Source: Saccharina japonica (lineage: Eukaryota; Sar; Phaeophyceae; Laminariales; Laminariaceae). Taken from it: DNA of 64,000 nucleotides. Positions 22,901 to 36,700 of this stretch are shown here, one piece after another. The stretch covers positions 609,312-673,311 of the forward strand of contig MEHQ01000169.1 of assembly GCA_008828725.1 (NCBI GenBank), read 5' to 3'. Position numbers and translations under genes: made by a program. The stretch's first letter is position 1, and every line of letters starts with the position of its first letter. The notes under the pieces were generated by a model that saw nothing but the letters and a program-made list of their open reading frames with translations, ran no database searches and was not told where the DNA came from.

Positions 22901-25900
22901 GTTTCTGATATGCTGTTGTTGCGTGCTGCTGTGCCCTTCCTGGGCGTTTGAGCGTTCGCAAGAGCGAGTACCAAGAACTACACGGGAAAATATTGGAGGC
23001 GTTTTTGAAACAAGGGTATCAACGAAATTCATGTCAGGGCCGATCGTGCGCCGTGAGGGCCGGTGGGAACGCCTATACAGGAGTCGCAACGAGGGGGCTG
23101 TGCGATAATGTTGCGAGGACTGAACGCAGCTGTGCGCACTACGAACAAGCTCTTGCAGGTGACCGGTTGAAAAACCCAGTAAACCTGGGAACGACTTAGG
23201 ATAGAAAACCTTCAGCTAATGGAGCGTATTTACGTCGGCGGTTCATGCGGCTGAGATGTTCTGTTTCTTAGAAAAATAACGTTACCTGGTAGAACATACC
23301 AGGTATCTACACGAAACATACGTTGACAAGGGGGCGAGCTCCTGCCTCTGGCATTGCTGGTTCCTGCAAAGGCTCTCCAGATTAATCCGACGCACACACA
23401 CCCGGGTGCTGCGGCTGATGAGAACACGCGATTGGTGGAGAAAGAACGCTCTTTCCCCTTGGGAAAATATCCCCCCCCCCCTTTTTTCCAGGACGGAGAT
23501 AGGTTGCAGTTTTACCAGATAGAGCCTGCTGCTAAAGTCTTACCAACACGCACATTTCAACTCTTGTACGGGAAACCGCCTTTAATCGAGTTCATGACTC
23601 TCTGTCAACTCGATCAACAACCGCAAGAGATGACAAAACTAACCCCCTCTAAAGCTCTGTGGTGAACCAACATCGGAATGAATGAGCAACAGACAGCAGC
23701 AACAGCTATGCTCCCTGCGAACAGCGGACAGGAAGATGACGCCGCGTCGCTGTAGCCCCATGCCACCAAGCTGTACACTCGTTGCTGGCCATGGAGAAAG
23801 ATAGTATAGCTGTCGCTAAGAACTCGCGCAGCAGGATATTAGTAACTGTCGTCAGCTTGTGTGCATTGGTAGGGAAAACATCAGGAAAAAACGACAACGA
23901 CGTGCCCCGAGAACCCCCTCTGCCCTCCCTTCAGGAGGTACACGCGCATGATGGCGCAGGCTAGGATCACGGGTTCGAAACCGTGTTGACCGCGTTTTTT
24001 TCGCCGTTAGAGTTGCAGTACGTTTACTATATAAGTAAAGAAAAACTAGATATTCAACCCACTTGTACGTGTAGGGTAACAGGTAGTAGAGATGCTTATC
24101 ATCACAACGGTCACGGTTTCGAGCCCCTGTGTACGACTAAAACATTCTTTTTTTCATGTGAGTGCAACGAATTAGACAGATAAAATTATGAGAATATGTT
24201 GGATAACCACGTAGTAGACGAATAAAATTCTGAGAATTTGATGAAAAGTGCCGACGGAAAAGTGCAGACAGATTCAACTGTTTAATCAAGCAAAAAAACG
24301 GTCGACGCTTTCTCGCAAGGGGTCCCTACCACGAGAGACTTAGTCAAAAGTAGAAACTCGCATTAATAAAAGGAACGTTCACCTTGAGTTTTGACGCGCC
24401 TTCCGCTATGTCCTTTGCCCAGTCCCCCGCATCTCCTACCAATACAGCGACCGATAGGGCCATGCAGCGCTGCCCCGCCGCACCGAAAGCAGCCCCGACG
24501 ATGGCGCTCACGGTCGCTTTCCTTCGTTCACGGTGACAAGGTAACAGAAGCAAGCAGCAGCGACACAACACATGCGAAGTATTGTATGAGCGCCAGATGG
24601 TGCTGTATGCTCTGAATTCCCCCCCGATTTTTTTGTAGACTCCCCCTCTTGTGCGCCTTCCCGTTTTTACGGGCTGCATCGAAGCGATGGCCATAATACA
24701 CATAATGTATCCATATACCAACAGATATATAGAAATCACCAATTAATTTTGTCGTAAACCTTTTCCCTCATCAATTTTCGCACTCTATTATGTAAGCCCC
24801 TCTCGCCACCAACCATAATTGCCAACCATCGTCGTCGCCAAATCGCCAACTCATAATACATCGTCCTCATTGTTCGCGGACACTCCTTGCGCCGCTCGGC
24901 ACCAGCGCTACGCTTCGTGGCGCCGTCCATTAACACAGAGCTACATTGTGCGGCGCTCCGAATGGATGCAGCACGATCACGGTAGACTCACTGTCCCGGC
25001 GGAAGAGTTTCATTGAAAAACGACGAAGGAATGCTTCATGGACGAGTAAACCAAGCGCTAAACGCTTGTTGCGGGTTGCGCACATAGAGTCGATGACTTC
25101 CACTGATCTGCAGCTACTTCATTCAAGGAAAACTTTGTGTTATCCTTATTGCTATGAAACAGTGGAATTCAATAGTCGCCTGAGGTGTCAACGAAGAAAC
25201 GAAGCGGCCACGACGGGCAATCGTTCACCCCTTCAGAACTGCGCCCACTGTTTGGAAGACAAATCACTTGAAATGAGTATGGGATACTGTTTGCAGCGGT
25301 AAAAAGGGCTGGCAGGTTAACAGCTATTAATCGTGCTTCCTTTTCTTTTTCACCTGTTGGCGTCAGGAAGAACGACGGCGTGATTTTTGGCACCCATGTT
25401 GGCTTGCACTCGCTTTCCCGACGCCGTGCCTCGCGCGAAGATGTGCCTCCCCGCCTGCGTCACGAAGGATTCACAGGAGCGGGAGTGTGGGGAGTGGGGG
25501 GGGGAGGGGTGAACGGGACAGGGTTTGGCCCGATTTTAGCCACAAAATCGTCGGTTGCAAGACACACTGTTAGCTGCAGGAGGGGGAGGGAAGGAAGATT
25601 TATCGATATCTTGATGTTGCTACCAAGATAGCAAAGAGATCGAGATACCAAGGTATCAAGACATCAAGAAAGCTGGCGTGCCCACGACCACGACGGGGAC
25701 CGAGCTGAAAATGACGCGATACCGGGCCACACGTGCTGTTTGTTGCACGGCGTGCTAAGCCCCACAGGTGCAACGTATCTCCACTGGCTGCTGTACGGTA
25801 CAGACCAAATGCACAACATGTACGGGTTATTCCGTTCTCTGGTTGTTGCTGTTGCCGTTGCTGTCATCCTTGCCTTTTTTTGCCACCACTGCCAAGCAGC

Positions 25901-28900
25901 CTAGCACTACACAGAAACAGCATCGTGCCACCGCGCAGCTACACTGTGATACCGAAGAATTCTCCTACTACTGCCAAAAACGACCCTACACTTATTCCAA
26001 GTTGTCCCAAAAAAGAACTTGCACTTCGAAAGGGGTTGAGGCGCGAGCGACCTTAACGTCTTCCTTGGCCAGAGGCAACCAGAGCAGCTCCAACACGAAC
26101 TAACCTGGTTTCCCCCGACAAAGGAGATGGCTTTGATATCGGGTGCGTCACACACGAAATCCACCGCCTCTTTGCCGCCGTGGATGACGTTAAGGACGCC
26201 TGCCAAGACCAGAACACCCGGAACAAGGAGGAGAACGGTGGGCTTGACGTTACCTCTGCGTGAGAAGTCGTCGCGGGTCTTGCAAGTTACCTTATGGAGG
26301 CGCCACCGCACTGTACGTTTCGTGTGTCGCGAGGACAATCTATACGAGCACTCTGCTTGGTATGGCACACCACTTTCGGCGGAAATGTGAGAGCCGTTGG
26401 GTGTCAAATAGGAATAATCAAACGGTCCTTACATTGGCGCCCAAAGTGGTATGGAAACGGCACCGGCTGCGGCGCCAGTGCTATAATGACCACCATTACC
26501 TTCATCAGGCACGTCATCAAACCCCAGGTTCTTGCGGCACTGTCATTGTCCGCAAGGAGACGCGGACGACCGAACTTCACAGCAATTGCAGCCAGAAAAC
26601 AAAAAAAACGCGTTTCTCACCATCCGGCAGGCCGGCTTCCTTCGACAAAGAGGCCAGCAGCATCGCGGTGCCGGGAGTTTTTTCTGACGGTTTCATGACG
26701 AACGTGTTGCCGGCCGCTACAGCGAGGGGGAACATCCACAGCGGAATCATCGCGGGGAAATTGAAAGGGCATACCCCTACGCTCGTACGGGAGGCGGTAG
26801 CAGGGGCGGCGGCAGCGGAGGAGGGGGGAGCGGGTTAGCCGTCAACAACCCGAGGATACGCATTAACTCATCAATCAAGCCCTGTACTGTTGTTCGGCGT
26901 GTCGTGGGATTTATCGAAGACCACCGTACCCACGAAACCTCCTTTACTAACGACGAAAAAAAGAGTGTAAGCAGTGAACGACGATCAACTCCTTAAGTGG
27001 TAGTCGCAGCTACTGCTCTTGCTGCGGTGGCAATAACTATCTCCGCGACACATCTACAACGGCTGTCTTGTGGTAGCACACTTCGTCGATCTATTCGGCG
27101 CACGTAGCGCAGTGGCGAAACAACACGCCCGGCAAAGACCTTCTCACGAGGGCTCCCGTCCACGAACATAAGTGTATGGCTGTACCACACCAGTTGCTGG
27201 GCCTTTTTTTAACGCGTACGAGTCAAGCCCCGTGTGTAAAACCGCAGAAACACCCCTACTCGTTCATACTGGGTAACAAGGTCAAGAGGTAAACTCCTAC
27301 CAACACTCCGAGTACCCTCTCGATGCCGCACAACAACGACCCAGCGCAAGGGACACGCCACGTGCCATCGAGCGAAAACGGTAAACCGCAACACACCCAA
27401 CAAATCTCAGCACCAATCGCTTGCTACCACCGCCTCCGTTGCAAGCATCTGAGCGAAACAGCGGGCGTGATACAAGTATGTTTTTCAAGTTTTAGATAGG
27501 TTTTCCTACTTTTACTTTTTCTTCCGCTCCAGAATGATCAGAGCGTGTCTTGGGATCACGGACTGTAGATGGTGGCGAAAAGTTCATGTGGGAACAACAA
27601 ACAACAACAAACATCACCACCACCAACAACAACAGCAATTTTCTCACTTCCCCCTCTCCAAACAAAAGGAAGCCTTGCCAGAACATTGTTCGAAAGTTTC
27701 TCCCCGTTCATTTATGTCTTCTCACCCGCGCACACCCCAAGCGGCTCGCGGTACGAGAAGGTGTCCATCCCCGTTGCCACCCCTCCTAGGGTCTCGCCCA
27801 TCATGGCAACCCCGACTCCACACGCCTGCTCCACCACCTCCAAACCCCTGAAAACGTCCCCCCGCGCATCTGCCAGAGAGGTGTTCCACGTGTCGGGGAG
27901 GGGGAGGGGGGTCTGACTGTTGTTGAATGAGAAAAATGCCTCCGTACATAGAGGTTTCCGAGTGGCAGCATGTTTGTTGGCCGTTGGTTTCTGAGACCGT
28001 TTTTTCGTTGTGGGCCACTTGTCACCCGATGCGAAAAATGCAACGAACCGCGTCACTCACTCGATGGTCATCACCGTGCAGTTGCTGCGGTTGACGCTGT
28101 TTGGCACAGTAGTTTATACGAGTTGACCCAGCTTGCAAATCAATTGGTTTAAACCAACTCCTCTTATCATATCTTAGTCTCAGCAATTATTAATAGCCCA
28201 CATTAACTCCTATTTACACAGAAATTTCCGAGAGATTTCCCAGGCGGTCGGGGTTAGGGCTGGGGTTTAAAGCCAATTATGCATTTGCATAGCGTTTTTA
28301 AGAAGCTGGGCCAATTTTTAATACACCCCGCGTTTGAGACGCCTTATGTAGCTATTAATAGTCGACGCGTGCAGTGTGACGGGTCTGTTGTCTCACCCGC
28401 TAGGGTCTTGCCCTGCTCCATCGTGATACTGGCGGCCAGGTCCTCAGTCCTTTCCCTGTTGATACCTCGGTACAGCAAACATGTGGAAGGAGGATTCCGC
28501 ACGATTAATTTTTTCTGCGGCAGCCCTCGGGCCGCACTCCTCGCCCGCTTTCCATGGGGAATAAACGAGAGCCTCTCGGCATGTGATCAAAGTGTCTAAC
28601 ACAGCAGTATAACTGCGGGATCGAACAGTAGCCCCCCCAGGGAACGATGTACGATGACAACAATTTACTTTGGGGATTTGGACGTATCGCAAGGATGCTT
28701 CGAGTTTCGAGAGCAACCGACGTTCGATCGAGCCTCGCTTTGCTGCTAGCTGCTACAGGTGCATTGCCCCGGGCATCGCTGCTGCCCGCCCAGCCATACG
28801 CCCCATGGGAAGAGGTCTTGGGACGATCTAGCTGTGCACCAAGAAAGGATCGACGTCATGTCCACACTTTTGTTCCTTTACAGGCGTCGGCCTGCCAGCT

Positions 28901-31016
28901 CCTCGGTATGCGTACTTTACTTCAAACAGCGACCGCCTAGGATATAAGTCTGACCTGATGAGTCCTTGCAGCTTAAACATGACCCTGGCTCGGTGCTGCA
29001 CGGGGACATCTCTCCAAGACAGAAACGCCTCTTGGGCAGAGGACACGGCGGCCTCCATCTGGGCACAAAAAAACGCCCGGAAGGTGCGAAAATATCAGCT
29101 TGCTTCATACGCGCATGGCCTTTACACGGTCGCAGGGCCACGCACTAGAGGTATGCTTGCATCGACCGTAAACTTACGGAAGAAAGGGAGATATTATAGA
29201 ATTTTGGCGAGATAATCTCAGGTCTGCTGGTAAAGAGAGAATGGAAGGATGATAGGCACCTAGACCAATCGCTGTGTAGACTTTGTGAGCAGACGTCGGA
29301 ACACGAGACAGCAGATCGTACACGCAAAAGGTGCTGGGTGCTACCGTGGCTGTCAGGCTACGACCGTAGCACTTAGCAACGCCACGGTAATTGTGGTGAC
29401 GTAACAAACACCGGGTTTATGTCGGGGCCGGGTCAATGCGGAAAACTCCTGAAGCGCCGCGATCACAGCCACGTACACCTGGCTTGGCAACTTGAGGCGC
29501 CTGTGAAACGGTTGCCGGAGACGAGGTGCGTCTACTACTGCCAGCTAACATAGCCAGCCTTCGCGACACGTAAAGCTATACTTGCGCGATTTGCACGAGG
29601 GGAAACGTCAAAGGACTGCCAAAGGCTTCCCAGCGCGATCGACGCACCTCCTCTTGTGTGCTGCGCGGAACCCTACAGACGAGTGCTTGGGTGGCCGGGC
29701 TGTTGACGTCGATCCAGTCGGTGGAAGCGCTCTTCCTCCTCTCCCCATCGATGAAGTTGCTCACGTCGAACTGCGCAAGACGGTGGTACCGTAGCATATG
29801 CATGACCAAGAATGAGAGCCAGGCCACTCGTCCCTCGCTAAGCGCTCACCAGCTCGCTCGTTCGGTACTCGTGTGCCGTACTCATACATACCGTACCAGC
29901 TTGTACGTACAGTAAGTAGTGCAGTACCTGGTCTAGCTATTAATAGTACGAACTGTACTTATAACCTAAACTACTGATGTAGGCTACAAATACTGCTGAC
30001 TGGTGCTGGAATTAAGGGTCGTGGCAAAGCACTGGTGTGCCCCGAGGTTGCTATAACATGTACCTGGTGCGCTCTGGTGCATGATACCCATGATACCCGT
30101 CACCCCTAACGGCAGCGGCAACACCAGTCGTTGTCGGTGCACCTCAAAGCTGATAAGCTGACACCTGTGCGCCCATTCCTATAGTACAAGACACCTAATA
30201 AGAAACAGGCTAACAAGAAAACCAGCCTGACATTTCGAGGAAAACAAGAAATTTAACAGTCGTTATCTTGAAATTAGTGTAGAAAGTACCCTCTCAAATA
30301 AGAAATCCAGCCTGGACCAGATTTCCTGTTTCTTATTATATATTACAGTTGGTGTCCTGTACTGCTGTATACCCCGAACTTGGCACATGCCACCGCAGCG
30401 ACTACGAAACCATCGTCGGGGTACTGCTGTACGGCAGCGACTCGAAGTTGGCACCTGCCTGGTATGACACGTACCAGCTGTGCGCCCATGCTTCTTTGTT
30501 GTGAGGCGTGAGGTGGCTCTTTTACTGCTGTGTCCCCCTAGGTTCAACTCTTGTACGTACAGCAGTACCCACAGCGTACAAGTTTCCACTATGTACGGAA
30601 ATATAAGGACCAGTTTAATTTTAATATTAATATCATAAAAGACTTTATATTTACGGACAGACGGGATGCTTCATTTATGGATCCGGATGCCCTTTCCAAA
30701 TTCACAGCATCATCATCACGCTTCTAATCGAGACTAACAAGGCCTCGGGACGGTCACCGTAGCAGCACACGCAATCCACGTATACATGGCCACAGAGCGC
30801 TAAGCGCGAACCATAGGAAGCGCTCACCGGGGGGTTGCCTTGATAAGCAGCACCAGCACCAGCACCAGCACCCGCACCAGCAGTTGAGCTGGCCAACCTG
30901 ACAGTCCCGAATGTCACATTATTATTGTTCACAACGCAGCGGGTTGCTTGACGCCAAGAAGACCTTGCGGCTGCAGCCCTTGCCGACCGTCGACAAAGCG
31001 AAATGCTGAGTTGCAT
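19894..31016 (-). CDS. Methylmalonate-semialdehyde dehydrogenase, mitochondrial (14 exons)
   Basis: This is a CoA-acylating NAD-dependent aldehyde dehydrogenase of the ALDH6 family. It turns malonate and methylmalonate semialdehyde into acetyl-CoA or propionyl-CoA in valine and pyrimidine breakdown. Exons: 31016-30828, 29770-29648, 29058-28955, 28455-28397, 27869-27726, 26776-26621, 26199-26105, 25454-25354, 24521-24383, 22552-22428, 21820-21639, 21158-21091, 20889-20791, 19995-19894. All introns are GT-AG, and the phases join to 1686 bases, 561 residues plus stop. Motifs: transit peptide (1-60), [45 protein letters not shown] with catalytic Asn at about 212, [35 protein letters not shown] with catalytic Cys at about 343, [35 protein letters not shown]. 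Human ALDH6A1 is about 535 residues, so the length is normal. No break was seen. The C-terminal tail after KTITSSW is unusually long. Confidence 0.95.
23930..24135 (+). repeat. tRNA-like (Pol III promoter-like) sequences, possible SINE remnant
   Basis: Two T-arm or B-box-like motifs, GGGTTCGAAACCG at about 23970 and GGTTTCGAGCCCC at about 24113, lie about 145 bases apart in intron 9 of the dehydrogenase gene. The first is preceded by TGGCGCAGG, an A-box match, only about 20 bases upstream, as if the anticodon arm were deleted. Neither folds into a complete tRNA by eye. Confidence 0.3.
24383..24521 (-). CDS. Dehydrogenase exon 9: catalytic cysteine exon
   Basis: It encodes [15 protein letters not shown]. 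The Cys at about residue 343 is the nucleophile of the family, and GQRCMA is the usual ALDH6 wording. Phases match exon 8 (split Arg codon) and exon 10 (phase 0, donor GTGAAC). Confidence 0.9.
30828..31016 (-). CDS. Dehydrogenase exon 1: mitochondrial transit peptide
   Basis: These 63 residues begin [20 protein letters not shown]. The segment is rich in Arg, Ser and Ala with no acidic residue, typical of a matrix-targeting presequence, and is followed by a (GA)n low-complexity stretch. The donor is GTGAGC at 30827. The next exon begins directly with the conserved [10 protein letters not shown] start of the catalytic fold. Confidence 0.85.
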
Positions 31017-31473
31017 GCTTGCGAAGAGCAGCTCACGGGCAGGGTGTGGGCAGGGTGTTGGCAGCAGCTTATAAGGGCAGGGTAAGTATGGACTCAAGGA
31101 CTTCTTAGAGGATGAGAAAAATAAATGCGGCGCAATTAATTGTTTTCACAACAGCAGGGAAAAGAAGAATCGCCGATTCGGAGAAGGATGTTCATTGGTC
31201 ATTTTTTTTTTTTTTTTTTTGTCCATCCCATTTATTATCTTCGCCCTTCCTTTCTCTCTCCTACCTAGTCGTAACTCAGATCCGGGGTCACAAAGTAGGC
31301 TCCTCTCCCTCCTCCCCCACTACGGTGCTTGCCTTGCATTTTTATCGCGAGAAGACTTCAGCCTTTCCTTCCCTCGTCGACTCGCATCGAATTGTGCCTA
31401 CCCACGCTACTATTAATTGGCGCTCTCAGCAGTTGATTCCGTTTATTTATTTATTTTTGCAAATAAACTCAAA

Positions 31474-31549
31474 AGTCCGACCCACGTGAGATTCGAACTC
31501 CAGACATCAACGTTCAGAAGCGTTCGAGGTTACCTCTAGACCATCGGGG
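31474..31549 (-). pseudogene. tRNA-like sequence, probably a tRNA pseudogene or SINE head
   Basis: On the minus strand the spacing fits a tRNA of about 73 bases: GCCCCGA, then TGGTCTAGAGG (A-box match), an anticodon-like hairpin AACG-CTTCTGAA-CGTT, and GGAGTTCGAATCTC (B-box match). The acceptor pairs only about five of seven bases, the T stem has two mismatches, the D stem fails and the anticodon loop has eight bases. It is therefore unlikely to be functional. Confidence 0.4.
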
Positions 31550-33139
31550 CGACCGACGGACTACTATTAATACTACTTATTGATACTGAGACCGACGGAA
31601 TTGATTCCCTACCGACGTAGATACCACAGGAGGGGAAGCCGTGTTCTTCGATCCTGGCTACCCATGCATGTGGGCGCGCGATTGTACGCGGACTTTATTT
31701 ACAAGACGAGCGGACGGCACGCATAGGTCTAGAGGCTAAGACTAGTTATCGTTGTCTCGTGTAGAGTTTAGATCTCAGATACTATTGCACGTAGTCCGTA
31801 TTTTACCTGGGATACCGGTACTTCGTACCAATAGTCTCACCAAATCAGCAGTACAAACGAGGCTCATAACCTGGTACAAGACATTTGCCAGACTGTTACT
31901 CGTGTTAATGGTTTTATTGTTTGCCCCCGTCATGTGCGCATGTGCGTCGGCGCCACGCATCATGGACCACCTACCGTGCGATATGTGTTGTCGTTCTTTC
32001 TGCCCAACTTCATCAGTACATACATCTAGTGTCTGTCCTGATTGCTAATCCTAGAGAGATATTCAATGTATTATGTGGTCAGACTGGCTGTGCGACATAG
32101 AAATGTTCCCTAGTCCACGGTATGGATAGATAGATAAGCAGAAAAAACTATTAATAACCGCAAATGAATGAGTAGAGGAAGAGAAATGCCAACGTACCGG
32201 GTACGAAAACACAACGACACAGACAAGCCATACCAGAAGACTAAGAACAAAAGACAACAAAACGAATTATGAAATAAAACAGAATACGAATTATGCAAGG
32301 GAACCAGAAACGCTGCTAATAGAAGAAACGAATAGGATGGACGGCGAATTTTGCCTGTTTCCTAAATAGCTTGCTGTGCGGAATCCAATCCATACATGTT
32401 TCGGTCCTGATAAGTAGTTATTATTACTATAAATCAAATGTCATCTGTTTTGCTCTTCCTTGCTTGCCACCGAGTTGCCACGAACTCAAATCAACATACT
32501 CCACACTCCATCGGTATACGACTCTTGTTGCTTTCAATGAGCCTGCAGCAGGCAAGCAGACAAGCACGCACGCAAGCAAGCCATCAGCCATCACTCATCG
32601 TCAATCAGTCAATCAAGCAAGCAAGCAGGTACGCAAGCGAAGCAAGCAAAGCGAGCAAGCAGAATTATCACACTCAACCGGCAAACCGAATTTTATTCAA
32701 TTTGCGCCACAGCATTGATATCCACCCGAAACACAACGGACTATGTACGTACAACGTATATATCCATAGAATCTACAAAATAAAAAGTACAGCAGTAGTT
32801 GCAGCAGGCAGTTGGTCCATGTATCCCCCCCTTCAAAATTGTAGTTCCCTTGAAGCGCAAGCAGTGTGGGTCACTCTCTGAGCGAGGGAAACAGGTCAAC
32901 AAGGCATCGAAGCCCACTGGGTACGACACAGGCCACACAAAAAACTAAAAACGCAAAAAAACAGATACGAAGTAGGGGCACGGCATAGTGCACACTACAA
33001 ACAAATGCAAAGCAATAGGAGCGCAGCATACTACATAGATAGCCCACGGCGGGAGCCAAGGTGCTCGTACTGTTCCGTTGAAGCATCGCCATCCTAGCTC
33101 CGTTCCTGAGCCCCGCTCTCTCCCTGTATGGTCACGGCA

Positions 33140-33740
33140 GACGACCTCATCTGGTCGGCCTCTCGACCACTATAACGTGGCAAATAATTCCAGATACCGA
33201 GAGCGAACTCGAGCGACAACAGTAAGCGAAACGTTCGGCATGCTCAGCATTTAATTTAGTTACTACTACTCCGGAGTAGATAATACGGTTTACAGACGAC
33301 AGACGATCTCATCATGATCAACCTCTCGACCCAAAACGCAGCGAATGTATACCTTGGCCCTGGTGCCGCAGTACGTCGAGCGATTACATCGAGCGGCTAC
33401 ATAAAACGCCATGCACTCGGCGAGCTGCCATTAGGCATACACGGGTAGCTAATAACCTATACGGACGAGCTCATCATGATCGGCCTCTTGCTTGGCCCCC
33501 TCACGTAGCACGTACCAGGTAACATACATCACGCGATAAGATCGAGCGACTATTAATACTGATCAAGCGATGAACATCCGGCATGCTGGGCACAATAGAA
33601 AGTAAATAAATACTGGTGAGGTTTCTTTCAGGCGATCGGAGCATGGTCGGCCTCTCGACCCCTCAACGTACGTAGTAGTACATGAATGGCACCTGGTACA
33701 GTACATCGAGCGACCACATAAATCCATGCGCTTGGTATAG
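33140..33740. repeat. Degenerate tandem repeat of about 162 bases, four copies
   Basis: The phrase ACGA-CTCATC-GGTCGGCCTCTCGACC recurs with variation at 33141, 33303, 33465 and about 33632, a spacing of 162-167. Companion phrases (ATCGAGCG-CTACATAAA, CGGCATGCT) recur at matching offsets. No ORF spans it. Confidence 0.6.
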
Positions 33741-36700
33741 ATAAGCTTTACAGGAGTTTGTACATCACGGCCTCCACCGCCAAGCAGCCTAGAAACCCGG
33801 GGATGTACCCAGAAACGTCCCCTGATGACCACAGTAGTCCCCCCGCTCGACGCCGAAAAGGCGCAGCAGCAGCAGGTCACACCCCTTCTCGCATTCCATG
33901 ATAACCACTCGCGCCGGAATGCGCGACGGTGTTGCTGAAAAAACCCGCGCCATCGACCGTCACACCGATCACGTTTTTAGCTTATTATGTTTAAACCAAC
34001 ATGTCTGTTTAAACGAGCAAATTAATCGCTCACACCCATGGCGTGGACAGCTAGAAGAGTAAAAAACAAAAAACATCCGACATTTTACCCGTCTATTCAT
34101 ATACCTCGTACACGATGACCGTCTAGTCGATATCGCGTTTCCCCCGCACCACGGCGGGAGGGCGGCGATATATTACCGTGCCGGGCCAAAACCGGCGCCA
34201 TCCCCTACCCCCTATCAAAACATGACCGAACTATTATCGAAACCATATCGGTGTCATGCATGCAACCAACGACGCCGTGGCTTACCGAAAAACGGTACAA
34301 CCGCGCAACACCGCCCCTCCATCTATCCAACAGAAGTGCGGGTACCCACCGTAACTCGGTCCCCAAACAAACAACCCTCTTTGGTCTCCCACCTGACCTT
34401 CATTGCTCTACCACCAATCTGGCATCCCCGTCCAACGCTCTTGCAAAAAAAAAACACTTCCAACACTCAGTCTTCACAATAGTGCTGTAGTAGTTGTAGT
34501 ATATAAGTAGCAGAGAGAAAGACATTTCGTGCCCGCAGTTTTCCGATTGTGTAAGCACATGCCGGCAGCCAGTAACCAAACCAGCTAACAGCCCTCTGTA
34601 CCGCGCAAGACTATCTCTTCCGCATCCCTTTTTCTTGCCCTAGTCCCTCTCTTCCTCTCTCTGGTCTCACGCCCAGCTTCACCCCCCCCCCCCCCTCCCC
34701 CCGCGCTCTATTCTTCTTTCTCCTCCCCTACGAAACTCCGCCTCCCTTTATAAGATCCAGCCGATACCGCTCCTCCAACTAACTCCCGGTCTACTTCTCT
34801 CCACCTCCTGCGCTGCTCCTCCTGCTGCCATTTTTGCCGCCCCCGGAACACCCAGCAGTAAAAAACCGGACTGTACCTGTACCGCCACTGCTGTACAAAC
34901 ACAGACACACACAGACCAACAACCCAAGTACCAGTACCCGTACGCTATAGGGGTAACCTACGCGTACATACTCACGCGGCATACAGACAGACACGCAAGA
35001 TTAGGATAAACCTCGCGCAGTGACTGCGGACACACAAGTGCCTACCGTACGCGGGGGGGGGGGTAATCTGCGCGTACTCGCGCGACATATAGGCGCACCA
35101 GACGCGTCAATCACGAAACACTTCGCAAACTGATCGAGGTAACAAACACCCCAGCCGTGCCCAATCACTACGCACGGGAAAGGCAGGCAGGCATGCATGC
35201 ATGCATGCACGAAAGCAATCAAGCTCGCGAAAGCTTGAGAAGCGCCAACCAGCCCCACCACAAAAAGGTCTGCTGTTATTTGGCTCTGCGAAGAGTCCAC
35301 GAACTGACCGCCACCACGTCCGTCCGGCTGTCCGAATAGACGCCGCCCTCGTCCACCTCTGGAGCCCACTGCTTTACGCTGCAACCCCCCCCACCCACCC
35401 ACCCACCCATCCTGGCAACCAAAGAGTGGGCCGAGCACGTCTGGCCCACAAGAGGACAACGAGAACAGATCAGAGACAACGAACGGGCTGCGCGACCGCC
35501 TTTACGGTGCAATATTGGACGCCCTTCCTCCTCCTCCTGTATCCTCTATGACGCCCAGAAAACGGCAGGCAGAAAATCGCCACGCGCCGCGACCTACCAG
35601 AGTCGTACACCACCGGGAATAGCTAACATAGTCCCCACCGCACAAACTTGTCTGGAATCCTTACCCTACCCGTACCCTCACCCGTACCCCAACCCTCATC
35701 CCAACCCCACTGATCGCTCCACCCTTCAACTCCACCCACCCATAAATACGTCCCTTCAAGACTCCAGCACAAAAGCCTCTCTTGACCATCGAAAAAATTA
35801 AACAGCGACGCATTCACAACGTCAAAAATAAATTCCAACCAGCTACAGCCAGAGCGGGAGGGAGGAAGAGGGGAGGGGGTCTTTCCTGCTCTCCTGCTCC
35901 ATCGTCTGTATACATGGGGTACTTGCGGTTGCCATTCACGCGCGTTCCTGAAGGCAACACGCCAGCATCCAAGGGTCTAGGACAACTAAACTACTGCCGT
36001 ACTACTGCCGTGCCTGGCAGAGCTCCTACTGTGTCTGGCGGGTTGCGTCATTAGAGTGCATGCAACCTGTACGCTCCTGCCGCTAGCAACACAGCACCCT
36101 CCAGAGCCCTCGCACCCCAACACAAAAACAAAAACCAAGTATGGCCGAATTGGGCGCGGGGCGGCAAGACACGTGCCACGAAAAGAAAAACTCGCCCCGA
36201 GAGCAGCAAGACACGACATGGTATGGTACAGCACTATATGGTACGGCATGATATGGTATACCAGGTACCGGGGTATACCCCGCAAAACAGGCTACAACTC
36301 CACCAAGAAACGCCCTAGGACCTCGTTCAAGACAGCACTGTTCTACATCTACTACCACTCTTGAATGGTACAAATGGAATATTAATAGTACAAGCGCTCG
36401 GATGTTTTTGCCCCTTTCACACGGCGACCGAGCGTAGTTGGGATAGCTGATTGCTTCGCCTCCTTTTGAACAAATAATATAAAGCTGACAAAAATTGAAT
36501 AAAACCTCCCCTTCCCCGCTCTCCCTCCCCCTCATACCCTATACCCTCTCCGCCCTCATACGACATACCTACCTCCCTCTCCTATCAACCCAAAATAAAA
36601 AATCCCACAAAATTGTCTTGGAGAAAAAAAAAATGAAAACAAAAGTTTGTGCAGATGTCCGAGGGGCTTCCAGGAACACAAAAAAATGTTGGTCGCAACG

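Noticed and set aside
23940..23990. Possible intact tRNA gene
   Set aside because: The A and B boxes are only about 20 bases apart and no anticodon arm fits, so it is listed only as a tRNA-like relic.
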